From the NCBI GenBank assembly GCA_024998815.1, contig JACEUQ010000001.1, positions 1,701,683 to 1,765,682 of the forward strand: a stretch of 64,000 nt of DNA, given 5' to 3'. Below are positions 24,163-33,796 of this stretch, in pieces. The stretch is from Opitutus sp. (GTDB taxonomy: Bacteria; Verrucomicrobiota; Verrucomicrobiia; Opitutales; Opitutaceae). Numbering within the stretch: position 1 is the stretch's first letter; every line of letters begins with the position of its first letter. The position numbers and the translations under genes are program-made. The notes below the pieces were generated by a model. It was not told the origin of the DNA and made no database searches. It was given only the letters and a program-made list of their open reading frames with translations.

Positions 24163-24335
24163 CCGTTTACGCCTCCGCCGCCCCTGCGCTGTTACCTTGG
24201 AACGGTGCCGATGGATGGCCTTTGCCCAAAACTCGGGTGCGCCTCAAGGCGATGAATCCTCTATCGCTAATTCCGCAGCCCGAAATTAGAGTCGCCAGCT
24301 CGTGAGGGCACTTCCCTGCGAAAACCAATCTATTT

Positions 24336-24626
24336 ATGGCCAAACCACACCGCCGCCGCGCCGTCACTACCCTCACCCGGGCCTACAGCCACGACCCCCT
24401 CGAACGCATCGACTCGATCGGCGGCATCAACTCCGACCGCACCCGCTGGCACATGACGCAAGCCGCCGCCATCACCGCCATTGAAACGAACACCGACGAA
24501 TTCTTCATTCTCGCCGACGGTGCTCCGGTTAAAATCGTGGTGCTCGTCCACCGCCAACAAAAGTACCTGAAGAGCGAGCGCGAGGCCACCCACCCCGACG
24601 ACCTGCTGCTCCAGCTGGCTCGCTGA
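24336..24626 (+). CDS. DUF3892-like protein
   Basis: 96 residues. RIDSIGGINSDRTRWHMTQA (about 24-43), AIETNTDEFFILADGAPVKI (about 47-66) and a final KYLKSEREATHPDDLLLQL fit the pattern of DUF3892, a small family of unknown function often encoded alone. The basic N-terminus could contact nucleic acid. No operon partner. Confidence 0.65.
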   Translation: MAKPHRRRAVTTLTRAYSHDPLERIDSIGGINSDRTRWHMTQAAAITAIETNTDEFFILADGAPVKIVVLVHRQQKYLKSEREATHPDDLLLQLAR

Positions 24627-24731
24627 CAGCATCTGCCTCGGAACAGGAATTAAGAGAGAGAGAGAATGAGTAAGAGTAAGAGAATGAGAACGATTGCGGA
24701 GGGACGGCCTCTGTGTCGGCCGTGATCGGAA

Positions 24732-24805
24732 AGTAGCGCAGACTTCCAGTCTGCTCCGCATCAGTTCCAGCAAGCGCCCGAAGCAGACTGGAAGTCTGCG
24801 CTACT
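24732..24805. repeat. Dispersed inverted repeat, GTAGCGCAGAC family (copy 1)
   Basis: AGTAGCGCAGACTTCCAGTC and its complement bracket a 28-bp loop. Other copies at 35227-35290 and 53371-53430. It lies just downstream of a short AGAG-rich stretch (24651-24690). Confidence 0.9.
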
Positions 24806-24881
24806 TTTTCGACCGTGCCGAAACAGCCCACACGGAGGTGGGCCCTCCCGCGAACCCGTGCGTCCCCCGGTTTAGCCTGCC

Positions 24882-27215
24882 CTACTTTCCGAAATCGAAC
24901 TTCACCTCGCCGGCGATCACCTTGAGCTTGGCCTCAAAGGGCTTGCCGGCCTTCGAGGTAAACCCCGTCAGCGGTCCGGTGACCTGCGCCGTGAGCAACT
25001 GCTGCACGATGTCCGGGGTGATCTCTTTTTGGGCGATCACCTTCCACACCACGAAGCGGCAACCGTTGCGCCAGTTGGAGCAACCATAGGCTTTTTTGCC
25101 CACCACCACGTCGCCCGCGCACACCGGGCACGCACCGAGCGACTCGTCGCCCTCGGTCGCCTTTTTCGCCGCCTCTGCCACGTCGTAAGCCGGCTGGCCC
25201 TTTTTGTCGAAACGCAGAAATGCAAAAAGTGCCACGCCGTCCACCTCGATGGGTTGCGGCGTCAGGCTACGTTTGTGAATCAGGATTTCGCGCGCCAACA
25301 CCGGCGAGAGCGTTAACCCCCACAGCACGCCCGGCAGGACAAACTTGCAGCCGTCCTTCCACTTCGAACAGCCGTAGCCGGTGCGCCCGCGCATGACCGG
25401 CGCCTGGCACGTCGGACACGGCCCCAGATTGGCCAGATCGATGGTGGCCTCCGCCTTGCCCTGCAAAATTTCGCGGGTGTACGCGGCGACCTCCTGCATA
25501 AACACCCCCGGCTCGTAGTCGCCGCGCTCGATGCGCTTGAGGCGGTGCTCCCAATCGCCGGTCAGCTCCGGCGACTTGAGCCGCTCATCTTTCACGAGCG
25601 AAATGAGCGCGCGCCCCGAGTCGGTGCTGACGAGGTTCTTTTTGCGCCGCTCGACGTACTGACGCGTGATCAGCACCTCGATGATCGAGGCGCGTGTGGC
25701 GGGCGTGCCGACGCCCTTTTCCTTGAGCGCCTCCTTGAGGGTTTCATCGGTCACGATTTTGCCCGCCGTCTCCATTAACTGGAGCAGGCTTGCCTCGTTG
25801 AAACGCTTGGGCGCGGAGGTTTTTAACTGTGCGGTTTTCGGCTCGTGCGGGTTGCGCTCACCTTCTTGAAAATCGGGGAGTTTTTGCGCCGGCTCGGTGT
25901 CCTTTTCTTTGTCGTCGGAGAGGTCGCCGCCATAGAGCGCCGCCCAACCCGCGTCGATGAGCACCACGCCACGGGCGCGAAACGGCTCACCGGCCGACTC
26001 CGCGTCGACCACCGTCACCGCACGCACGCAGGGCGGATAAAACGCCGCGATGAGTCGCGTCAGGACCGCGTCGTAGAGCTTCGCCTCATCGCCCTCCAGG
26101 TCGGCGCCGAGCACCGGCGTGGGGATGATGGCGTGGTGATCGGACACCTTTTTGTCGTCGATGATGCGCTTGGTAAATGGCAGCGCGCCGAGGTCGAGCT
26201 TGCCAATCTCGGTCGGTTTAAGCGGGCGCAGTTTTTCAAGCAACGGGCCGATCGTCGGCTGGATATCGGTGCTCAGGTAACTGCTGTCGGTACGCGGGTA
26301 AGTGAGGAGCTTTTTTTCGTAGAGGCTTTGCGCGAGCTTGAGCGTCTGGTCGGCGGTGAAACCGTGGCGCTTGTTCATGTCGCGCTGGAGTGTCGTCAAA
26401 TCGTAGAGCGAGGGCGGGTGCGCGAGGGTGTTCTTTTTGGCGACGCTGGTGACGACGAGATCTTGGCCGGTGGTGCGCGCGACGACGGCCTCGGCGTCGG
26501 CCTGCACGGCGAATTTCCCTGTTGTGTGTTTAAAACCGGCCCCGCGGCAGACGGTATGAACCTCCCAAAATACCTCGGCGACGAAGCGCTCCACCTCCAA
26601 ATCACGCCCGACGATCATCGCGAGAATGGGCGTCTGCACGCGGCCCAGGCTCAGGAGCAGGTTGCGGCGGCCGTATTCGACGGTGAAGAAGCGCGTGGCG
26701 TTGAGCCCCACGATCCAGTCGGCCTCGCTGCGGCAACGCGCCGCGTGGTAGAGCCGGTCGAAATCGGCGCCGGGCTGCAGTTTGGCGAAACCCTTCTCGA
26801 TGGCCTCGTTGGTGAGCGAGCTAATCCAAAGGCGGCGGACGGGCTTTTGCTCACAGCCCGACCACTCCAGAATGTAGCGAAAAATGAGTTCACCCTCACG
26901 GCCGGCGTCGGTTGCGCAGACGATTTCCTCGGCGTCGATGAAGAGCTTTTTAACTGTATCGAGTTGTTGGACTGCGCCCGCATCGCCACGCGGACGCAGG
27001 CGGAATTTTTCCGGAATGATGGGCAATTGGGACAACCGCCACGGCTTCCAATCGGGGTTGTAGTCCTCGGGCTCCTGCAATTCGACGAGGTGGCCGAACG
27101 CCCACGTGACAGCCCAGCCGTTGCCCTCCAGCCAGCCATTGGCGCGCTTGGACGCGCCGAGGTGTTTGGCGATGTCGCGAGCGACGGAGGGTTTTTCGGC
27201 AAGGACGACTTTCAC
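24882..27215 (-). CDS. topB: DNA topoisomerase III (type IA)
   Basis: 777 residues. TOPRIM domain 1-150 with E7 (VVLAEKPS) and DAGREGEL (103-110). Active-site Tyr306 in LLTYPRTDSSYLS. A late conserved GVGTPATRASII helix. The C-terminus has two Cys-rich repeats, each CPxC...GYGCSxWxxGC or similar, as in TopB-like enzymes of many phyla. It relaxes negatively supercoiled DNA and unlinks precatenanes. Stands alone on the minus strand. Confidence 0.95.
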   Translation of the reverse strand: MKVVLAEKPSVARDIAKHLGASKRANGWLEGNGWAVTWAFGHLVELQEPEDYNPDWKPWRLSQLPIIPEKFRLRPRGDAGAVQQLDTVKKLFIDAEEIVCATDAGREGELIFRYILEWSGCEQKPVRRLWISSLTNEAIEKGFAKLQPGADFDRLYHAARCRSEADWIVGLNATRFFTVEYGRRNLLLSLGRVQTPILAMIVGRDLEVERFVAEVFWEVHTVCRGAGFKHTTGKFAVQADAEAVVARTTGQDLVVTSVAKKNTLAHPPSLYDLTTLQRDMNKRHGFTADQTLKLAQSLYEKKLLTYPRTDSSYLSTDIQPTIGPLLEKLRPLKPTEIGKLDLGALPFTKRIIDDKKVSDHHAIIPTPVLGADLEGDEAKLYDAVLTRLIAAFYPPCVRAVTVVDAESAGEPFRARGVVLIDAGWAALYGGDLSDDKEKDTEPAQKLPDFQEGERNPHEPKTAQLKTSAPKRFNEASLLQLMETAGKIVTDETLKEALKEKGVGTPATRASIIEVLITRQYVERRKKNLVSTDSGRALISLVKDERLKSPELTGDWEHRLKRIERGDYEPGVFMQEVAAYTREILQGKAEATIDLANLGPCPTCQAPVMRGRTGYGCSKWKDGCKFVLPGVLWGLTLSPVLAREILIHKRSLTPQPIEVDGVALFAFLRFDKKGQPAYDVAEAAKKATEGDESLGACPVCAGDVVVGKKAYGCSNWRNGCRFVVWKVIAQKEITPDIVQQLLTAQVTGPLTGFTSKAGKPFEAKLKVIAGEVKFDFGK

Positions 27216-27614
27216 TGTGGGCTAGCAATGGGCTTGGCGTGCGCAGGTCGATTCCAATCACGACGAAGCGCAAGAGCCCGCTTTCTCGTTCACCAATTAG
27301 TAGGCAGTAACACTCAAAGTGTCCCATCTGCCAGCCAAGAAAAACCAAAAAACACTTCGAGCCATTTAGCCGCGAAAGAACGCAGAGAACGCATAGAAAT
27401 ACAGTTCTAGTCTTTGCGCTCCTTGCGTTCTTTCGCGGCCAAACTGCCTTGGTTTGATCCTACTACTCCAGTGTGACTGCCTACTCATCCTACTCGTTCT
27501 CGCGGCGATTTCGGGATGTAGACTTGGATCTCGGCCTTTCACCGCCCCTCCGCGCTTGCCTCGCCCTCGGGGCCCTCGCCACACTCCGCGCTTTTAACGT
27601 CCACCAACCCGCCC
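27216..27614. repeat. Intergenic region with dispersed repeat, AGCCGCGAAAGAACGCAG family (copy 1)
   Basis: At 27365-27460 TTAGCCGCGAAAGAACGC and its near complement TGCGTTCTTTCGCGGC bracket about 40 bp, with a shared tail AAACTGCCTTGGTTTGATCC. Related copies at 28817-28914 and 44692-44789. Otherwise nothing seen. Confidence 0.88.
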
Positions 27615-28742
27615 ATGCCCGCCGCCACCCCTCCGTTTGTCTTCGTCTGCGGTGCCGATGACTACCTCGTCAATCGCTTGGGAAAATCGCGCTACGAGGA
27701 GCTGACCACGGACGTCACCGACGAGTTCGCCCGCGAAATCCTCAGCGGGTTTGCCAACAACGTCGGCGAGGTGGAAACCGCCATCAACCGCTTCCGCGAG
27801 AGCGTGCAAACCGTCTCCATGTTCGGCGGCAAACGGGTCATCTGGTTCAAGGACGTCAACTTTTTGGCCGACACCGTCACCGGCCGCGCCGAGAGCACCC
27901 TCAAGCTGGTCGAGGACCTCAAGGAAATCCTTGCCAAAATCGACCCCGAGCAGGTCGCCGTGGTGTTAACCGCCGCCCCGGTCGACCGCCGCCGCGCGTT
28001 CCCCAAGTGGTGCGAAAAAACCGGTGACTTCACCCTGGTGGGCGGCGAGGGCGAAGGCGGCGCCGATGCGCTCGCCGGGGTCATCCTCGCTGAGGCGCGC
28101 CTGCTGGGCGTCTCCTTCGGTGAGGGTGCTGCGCAACTGCTCCTAGCCAAGGTCGGCGCCAACACGCGCCTGCTCATCGAGGAGACGCGCAAGCTGGCGA
28201 CCTACGCCCAAAGCGACGCTGCCACGGCCAGCGGCAAGCCGGTTGTCATCGAGGAAAAACACGTCGCCGACCTCACTGCCAACACCGCCGAGGGCGATTT
28301 CTTCGAGGCGGCCGAGGCGTTTTTCGCCGGCAACCTGCCGTGGACGATGACCGCGCTGCACCACCACTTTTTCACCGGCGGCGACGCCCGCCCGATCATC
28401 AGCGCGCTGCAAAACCGCAACCGCATCCTCATCCAAGTGCGCGCCCTGGTGGACGCCGGCGAAGTGCGCGTGGGCCCGCGCGGGCTCGACGGGTTACCCA
28501 AGGCGATACCAACCTACGGCAAGCATTTCGTGGGCGCGCCGGAGAAGAGCTCGTTTAACCTGTTTAGCCAAAACGCCTGGTACGTGGGTAAACTCGCCGG
28601 CTCGGCCAAGCTGCCGAGCCTGCGCCGCTTGATCGACAATCAGCAGGAGTTCATCCGCGCGTTCGAGGAGATCGTGCAACGCCCCAACGAGCAAAACGAA
28701 GTGCTGCGCGAGATGGCGGTGCGGTGCCTGTCGGCCGCCTGA
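27615..28742 (+). CDS. holA: DNA polymerase III delta subunit
   Basis: 375 residues. The N-terminal domain has FVFVCGADDYLVNRLGKSRY, an AAA+-like fold with no functional Walker motif. The middle part VGANTRLLIEETRKLATYA and the C-terminal collar region (LPWTMTALHHHFFTGGDARP, SLRRLIDNQQEFIRAFEEIV) fit HolA. The delta subunit opens the beta clamp in the clamp loader. Divergence is high, so assignment rests on the overall pattern. Confidence 0.85.
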   Translation: MPAATPPFVFVCGADDYLVNRLGKSRYEELTTDVTDEFAREILSGFANNVGEVETAINRFRESVQTVSMFGGKRVIWFKDVNFLADTVTGRAESTLKLVEDLKEILAKIDPEQVAVVLTAAPVDRRRAFPKWCEKTGDFTLVGGEGEGGADALAGVILAEARLLGVSFGEGAAQLLLAKVGANTRLLIEETRKLATYAQSDAATASGKPVVIEEKHVADLTANTAEGDFFEAAEAFFAGNLPWTMTALHHHFFTGGDARPIISALQNRNRILIQVRALVDAGEVRVGPRGLDGLPKAIPTYGKHFVGAPEKSSFNLFSQNAWYVGKLAGSAKLPSLRRLIDNQQEFIRAFEEIVQRPNEQNEVLREMAVRCLSAA

Positions 28743-28816
28743 GAGCGGCGACAAATCCCATATCCCAACGGGGGAATTCAAAAACGGCCAAATTCCAAAG
28801 GCCAAACCTCAACCGA

Positions 28817-28914
28817 TTTAGCCGCAAAAGAACGCAGGTGTCGCATAGAGAAACAGGGGATTGTTCTTTGTGCTCCTTGCGTTCTTTTGCGGCCAAACTG
28901 CCTTGGTTTCATCC
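28817..28914. repeat. Dispersed repeat, AGCCGCGAAAGAACGCAG family (copy 2)
   Basis: Same element as at 27365-27460 with several substitutions, ending in GGCCAAACTGCCTTGGTTTC. It lies between holA and the PqiA-like gene. Confidence 0.85.
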
Positions 28915-28952
28915 GAAAGTCCGTCTAATCCCACCGACCATCCGCTGCATCC

Positions 28953-29915
28953 ATGACCCCAGATCCTACGCTTACACCCTCCCGCCGTGGTCTGATTTTC
29001 GCCCTGCTGGCGGTCTCGCTCGTCTGCAACATCGGCTCCCTGCTCACCCCGTTCATGGATTTACGCGTCGGCCCGTTTTCGGATCCGTATTCGCTCACCC
29101 GCTCCGTGCAAATGATGTGGTCACAGGGCCTCTACGTGCTGGCCGTGTTGGTGGTGGGCTTCTCAGTTTTCTTCCCCTTCGCCAAACTCGGCGTGCTGAC
29201 CTGGGTCGCCAGCGGGCGGATACTCGACGCGCGCCGCCGCCGCTGGCTCGGGGTGGTCGAAAAATTGGGCAAATGGTCGATGCTCGACGTGTTTCTCGTC
29301 TGCCTGATCCTCACCCTGACCTCGGGCCAAATCATCGTCGGGGCAAAACCCCTGATCGGCATCCCGCTGTTCGTAAGCGCGATTTTGCTGAGCATGCTGT
29401 GTGGTGAACTGCTCACCGCCGCCCTCCGCCACGAAGTCCCGGTGCAGCCGCACCGGCCGTCGGCCCACGCCGGAGTTTACCTGCTGCTGCAAGGCGTCGC
29501 GCTGCTCGGCACGCTGACCCTGCCAATCCTGCGGATCCACGACTGGAAACTGACCGACCACGCCTACAGCGTGCTCACGGTGGTGCCGACCCTGTGGGCC
29601 AAAAACTCGCCGGTTTCCGCCGTGGTGGTGGCCGCCTTTCTCATCGTTGCGCCGCTGGTGGGCTGGCTGGCCACGCTGCGCCACTGGTTGCAACGGCGTG
29701 CGGGCCGGTCGGCCGAACGCAGCCACGCGTTGGCGCACCTGTTGCAACGCTGGAGCATGCTCGACGTATTCGGCCTGGCGCTGGCCATTTTTTTGGTGGA
29801 AGGCGACTACCTGATGCGCACGGAAGTGCGCTGGGGCGCTTTGTGCCTGCTGGCGATGGTGGCGCTGCAAAAAGCCTTCCAACTGGCCCTCGCCCGCGCG
29901 CTGCCCGAGGAGTGA
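28953..29915 (+). CDS. PqiA-like integral membrane protein
   Basis: 320 residues with eight membrane segments in two halves. Each half contains the PqiA signature KLGKWSMLDVFLV (about 108-120) or LLQRWSMLDVFGL (about 263-275). The N-terminal CxxC zinc motifs of full PqiA are missing. The family is linked to inter-membrane lipid transport with MCE proteins, none of which is nearby. Confidence 0.85.
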   Translation: MTPDPTLTPSRRGLIFALLAVSLVCNIGSLLTPFMDLRVGPFSDPYSLTRSVQMMWSQGLYVLAVLVVGFSVFFPFAKLGVLTWVASGRILDARRRRWLGVVEKLGKWSMLDVFLVCLILTLTSGQIIVGAKPLIGIPLFVSAILLSMLCGELLTAALRHEVPVQPHRPSAHAGVYLLLQGVALLGTLTLPILRIHDWKLTDHAYSVLTVVPTLWAKNSPVSAVVVAAFLIVAPLVGWLATLRHWLQRRAGRSAERSHALAHLLQRWSMLDVFGLALAIFLVEGDYLMRTEVRWGALCLLAMVALQKAFQLALARALPEE

Positions 29916-29952
29916 ACGCGGCCAACACCGTCTCGCACCTTCAGGGGGGCGG

Positions 29953-31251
29953 CTAGCGCGTCGGCATAAGCGATTCCACGCGGTAAAACTTTCGCTTACC
30001 GGCACTGATTGCCGGCAAGGTGACGTCTCCGTCGATCGGTTCGCCTGGGTCCTCCTGAGTCCACGTAACTAAATCGGTAGTCCCCCAAAGGCGCTGTGTC
30101 AGGAGTGGCTCAGCAGGCCAAGTCAGCCGGAGGGCGCCGCCAGTGCCGGAATTCTGCAACGTGAGCGTAGAACGCATTTGCCGGGCATCATCCACCGAGC
30201 GCAGGAAACGGCTCCAACGGCGTAGGCCCTCATGATTGGCGGTATTTATAATGTCTGCGCCATAAAGTTCTACGTAAGGCGCACTGAACTGGGTCCAAGC
30301 GCGCTCCAAACCGGCCAACGGCGTGGCGCTGGCGATTTCTGGCGGCCGCACTCCATTGTCTCGCGCGTTGAGCTCCCAAGGGCGCAAGGCTTGCAGAAGC
30401 GTGTACGTTTGCGTTGAAGCGGTGGCGAGTAACGCGCCAACCCCGGCAGGACTAGGCCCGGTGTCGGAAAGCGTTTCCTGAAAAAATCCAAGCGTAGGTT
30501 TACCCGGTTGATTAAACTCCGACAGCAGGCGGGCGAGGATGGTATCGTCTAACGACGGGCTGGATACGTTGTCCTCCATCAAGAAGAGGGCGAGGAATCC
30601 GTATTTACCGGGAAATGCCTCTCGGCTGAGGCGCACCGATTGCACCACGGCTTCGATGAATCCGTCGCGGGTGTAAGCTGGGTGTTTGACCAACACGCCA
30701 GAGACCTCACGCAAGCCTTGCAGGCCAACGATTGAAGCATCCACCGATTGCAGCACGGGGTGATCGGCGATGCGCCAGGATGTACCCGCAACCACATGGC
30801 TGGAAAGGGCCTGCATAAATGCCGCGTAGGCTGTGAGCGCGTTTGTATCCCAAGGCACCACTTGGGTTCCGCCAAAGGTCGGATGGGGATTATTCCAAGT
30901 CACGGTGCCCGCTTTCGTGAGCACATGAGAGGGGACTTGGGAGATGAAAATTTCCAACGTCATGCGCTTTCCGCGGGTGCGCAGTTCTTCGAGTGTGTTG
31001 TCGATACGGGTGAAATTATAAACCGGGGACTGAGTCCCGGAGTCCCAGGTTTCGAGGTCGGTCCAAGGGACACGCAAGGTGTAACCAGCCACGAAATCGT
31101 AGTCGAATTTCCCGATTTCACCCGCCACATAGCGGGTATCCCCGAGGGCAAAAATACCGCAAGGCCCGGGCGGTGGCGCGGCGGAGGTTAGGCCGGCTAA
31201 AAACAAAAACCCAAATACAATAATCCCGCGCACCATGAATGAGGTCGACAT
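29953..31251 (-). CDS. Secreted protein, possible glycoside-hydrolase-like barrel
   Basis: 432 residues. Signal peptide around 6-24 (MVRGIIVFGFLFLAGLTSA). The first 300 residues (VAGYTLRVPWTDLETWD, TLEELRTRGKRMTLEIFISQ) look like a TIM barrel of the type in beta-galactosidase-like enzymes, but I cannot point to the catalytic acids. The last 60 residues (LRLTWPAEPLLTQRLWGTTD, ending KFYRVESL) form a short beta domain common at the end of verrucomicrobial secreted proteins. Alternative starts at 31290 and 31236. Confidence 0.55.
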   Translation of the reverse strand: MSTSFMVRGIIVFGFLFLAGLTSAAPPPGPCGIFALGDTRYVAGEIGKFDYDFVAGYTLRVPWTDLETWDSGTQSPVYNFTRIDNTLEELRTRGKRMTLEIFISQVPSHVLTKAGTVTWNNPHPTFGGTQVVPWDTNALTAYAAFMQALSSHVVAGTSWRIADHPVLQSVDASIVGLQGLREVSGVLVKHPAYTRDGFIEAVVQSVRLSREAFPGKYGFLALFLMEDNVSSPSLDDTILARLLSEFNQPGKPTLGFFQETLSDTGPSPAGVGALLATASTQTYTLLQALRPWELNARDNGVRPPEIASATPLAGLERAWTQFSAPYVELYGADIINTANHEGLRRWSRFLRSVDDARQMRSTLTLQNSGTGGALRLTWPAEPLLTQRLWGTTDLVTWTQEDPGEPIDGDVTLPAISAGKRKFYRVESLMPTR

Positions 31252-31436
31252 ACGAGCAGTGACGCCCGGAACAGCCAACAGGTTACACACGGAAAGACGG
31301 AAATACGGGCGAAGTTATGTCCAAATCCTTAGGGCCGAGGGGGGGGGCGAAACCGGCTCAGGCCGTTACATGGATACATAGACGGGCAGATTTCCACGTT
31401 TGCCCAATTTCATGTAGCCCTGTAACGGCCTGGCCC

Positions 31437-32066
31437 GAATGGCACTTAGTTAAGGGGTGTTATCGTCAGTCCTGGTTAGATCGCCCCTTCAGGGCTTGTG
31501 CACTTTACCCCATGATTCCTAGGGCGTTGCCCTAGGCCTGGAGTTTGGCCCCAAAACGAGTTGAGATCCGTCCCCCCAGCTAAGGTAGAAGCGTACCGCA
31601 GGTAGCAACGGCATGGGTTTCGATGCGTTCGTTGACGTGCGGGTGGCTGTTGCGAAGTCTGCGAAACTCTCCGGAGTGATCAGCTCAGATCGCCATACAT
31701 GATGCGCCGCACCTGTGTGGTTCTTGGCACGAGTTAAACGGCCAAACTCCAGACCTTGAGCTCACGCTCAAGGCCACGTTCGGGCGGGTGCGGCCTGGAG
31801 TGTGCCTTTGCCTGGGTGGCTTTGGCTCGGTGTGGCTTCGTGCGTGAGCACGAGGTGTTTTTTCTGGCTGCGGTGCGCCGAATCCTTGAGCTCACGCTCA
31901 AGGCCACAAGGAGTGTGTTCGCGAAGAGTGTGGCCTTGAGCGTGAGCTCAAGGATTCGGCTGATCTGCGTTCGACTAGTCAGAGGCCAAACTCCAGTCCT
32001 AGGGCGTTGCCCTAGGCTGTGGTAGAGAGCCCCGTTGGGGCGGTCTTGCCTAACTAAGTGCCATTC
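31437..32066. mobile_element. MITE-like element interrupted by a second inserted element
   Basis: Ends are perfect inverted repeats GAATGGCACTTAGTTA (31437-31452) and TAACTAAGTGCCATTC (32051-32066). A complete, uninterrupted relative of about 150 bp is at 33464-33614. Here a 460-bp insert (31537-31996) bounded by CTGGAGTTTGGCC and GGCCAAACTCCAG lies between two direct copies of TCCTAGGGCGTTGCCCTAGG (31517-31536 and 31997-32016), of which the intact copy has one. The insert contains three REP palindromes (31754, 31884, 31934). No gene inside. Confidence 0.75.
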
Positions 32067-32283
32067 CGGCCTGGCCCGTTTTCATCCCTTCGATTGCAAC
32101 ATGTTTTTCAGCAATATTTAAGAATCGGATTAGCTCCGAGGCAGCGCGTTTCTATAGCCCGCATGTTTGCAACTGATTACAGCCTGCAATCGCCGATTGC
32201 GGGCTAAAGCACCGCGCTACTTCCGAGCGGGCTCTTTAAATGTTACGGCCTACTCGGCTGGCGTGCTGGCTGGAGGGAGCGGT
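32067..32283. repeat. Gap before the flagellin stop, with GCTTTAGCCCGC repeat (copy 1)
   Basis: At 32155-32221 TAGCCCGCA and TGCGGGCTA bracket about 50 bp, followed by AAGCACCGCGCTACT. Related copies at 43371-43447 and 50453-50527. It could serve as the flagellin terminator. Confidence 0.65.
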
Positions 32284-33099
32284 TTATTGGAGCAATCGCA
32301 GCGCGGTCTGAGAACTTTGATTGGCCTGCGAAAGCATCGAGGTGCCTGCCGAGACCAACGTATTCCACATGGCCAACTGCGTGGATTCCCAGGCCACGTC
32401 CACGTCGATGATTCGACTGGTGGCGGCTTCGAGGTTCGCCTTGTTGGTGGTCAACAGTTCCGAGGCAAAGCCCAATCGGCTTTGTTCGGCGCCGTTGGTG
32501 GCGCGCATGGTCGCCACGTTTTCAATCGCCGAGGTCACGGTGGCGATCGCACTGATTCCGCTCAGGGAGGTGGCGGCCGTGACCGCGCCGACACCCGCGC
32601 TGCTACTGCTGAGATCGCGAGCGCCAAGGACGATTTGGCTACTGGTGGAGGCATCCTCGGTCGCATAGACCGTTGAAGTGCTGGAGCCGAACATCGAAAC
32701 CCCGTTGAAGCTCTCCGAGGTGATGGCCGTTAACTGGCTCTTCAACGCAACGAACTCGGTGTTGTAGTTGGCCTTGTCGCCGGTGCTCTTGGTGACGTCG
32801 TCGTTGAGCGTGCGCAGTTCGCTGATACGATCGAGAATCTTACCCGCTACCTTAAGCGCACCGTCCTGAGTTTGGAGCAACGAGACCGCGTTACCGATGT
32901 TACTATTTACCGCGCCCTGGCGTTTAGCCGTGGCGCCGAGCTTCATCGATACCGCCAAACCACCGGCATCATCGGCGGGGTTAACGATGCGCGAGCCGCT
33001 GGACAGCCGATTCAGGCTCTTTTGAAGCCGGTTGCTGGAGTTGGCCAAATTATTGGAGGCAGTGGTGGCAGACTGATTGGTGTTAAGTACGACTGACAT
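32284..33099 (-). CDS. fliC: Flagellin
   Basis: 271 residues, a short flagellin with little more than the D0/D1 core. N-terminal SSNRLQKSLNRLSSGSRIVN (21-40) and ADDAGGLAVS, C-terminal LAMWNTLVSAGTSMLSQANQ. The central part is a small Ser/Thr-rich segment. It polymerises into the flagellar filament after type III export. No other flagellar gene is in the window. AAGGAA lies 9-14 bases upstream of the ATG as ribosome site. Confidence 0.93.
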   Translation of the reverse strand: MSVVLNTNQSATTASNNLANSSNRLQKSLNRLSSGSRIVNPADDAGGLAVSMKLGATAKRQGAVNSNIGNAVSLLQTQDGALKVAGKILDRISELRTLNDDVTKSTGDKANYNTEFVALKSQLTAITSESFNGVSMFGSSTSTVYATEDASTSSQIVLGARDLSSSSAGVGAVTAATSLSGISAIATVTSAIENVATMRATNGAEQSRLGFASELLTTNKANLEAATSRIIDVDVAWESTQLAMWNTLVSAGTSMLSQANQSSQTALRLLQ

Positions 33100-33463
33100 G
33101 GTAGTATCTTTCCTTGGAGTTATGAACGACGTCCGTCGTCGTCACGGATACGGAGAATAAAGCCCGTATCAGACTGGGTTGATGGAAATTTAAAGGGTGG
33201 CCGCGGCCCGTGCGGCGTGGGTTCTCGTCGTCAACGATTGGAGGGTTTGTAGGTGGGCCACTTCCATGACTCCACTCTAGTCGATAAAACGAAGTCCCGC
33301 TATCGAAGCATCTACTCAACAAGCACTAGGCCATTACCTTAGGCGCAATGAAGGAATCACACTAGAGAGAGAGTCGGATTCAACCCAGGGAGTGACCAGG
33401 GTGAAGACCCTAGAGCAGGAGCAGGAGCGAGGTGGCCCGCAAACCGGGGGGGGGGGGCCACCC
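33100..33463. other. Flagellin upstream region with a 12-G tract
   Basis: No gene. Contains the leader of the flagellin gene and, at 33446-33457, a run of 12 G, 347 bp upstream of the ATG. I could not identify a sigma-28 or sigma-54 promoter with confidence. Confidence 0.5.
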
Positions 33464-33614
33464 TAATGGCGCTTAGTAAAGGGGTGTTATCGTCCGCAAG
33501 GGTTAGATCGCCCCTTCAGGGCTTGTGCACTTTACGCCCATGATTCCTAGGGCGTTGCCCTAGGCTGTGGTAGAGAGCCCCGTTGGGACGATCGGGCCTA
33601 ACTAAGTGCCATTC
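33464..33614. mobile_element. Intact MITE-like element
   Basis: About 151 bp. The ends TAATGGCGCTTAGTAAA and TAACTAAGTGCCATTC are imperfect inverted repeats. Internal palindromes CCCCTTCAGGGCTTG and CCTAGGGCGTTGCCCTAGG and the AGAGCCCCGTTGGG block are shared with 31437-32066. No reading frame. Confidence 0.78.
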
Positions 33615-33796
33615 GAGGCCGCCCCCTACTTCGGGACATCGCTGAATTGGCCTGGGACGGCCAGCGCTGCTACAGGATCGGAGGGTTGGCCTTCCCCAGC
33701 CAAGGCTTGAGGCGGGGTGCCTTGGTTCGGTTACGGTGGCGACGACGGCTGATTTTCTTTGGCGTTTGGCGTTTTGGCGTTTGGAGTTTGCGCCAC

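Noticed and set aside
25845..27410. Long open frame opposite topB, and one opposite the ABC gene (20273-21478)
   Set aside because: Both are antisense to clearly conserved proteins, with Arg/Gly/His-rich low-complexity translation.
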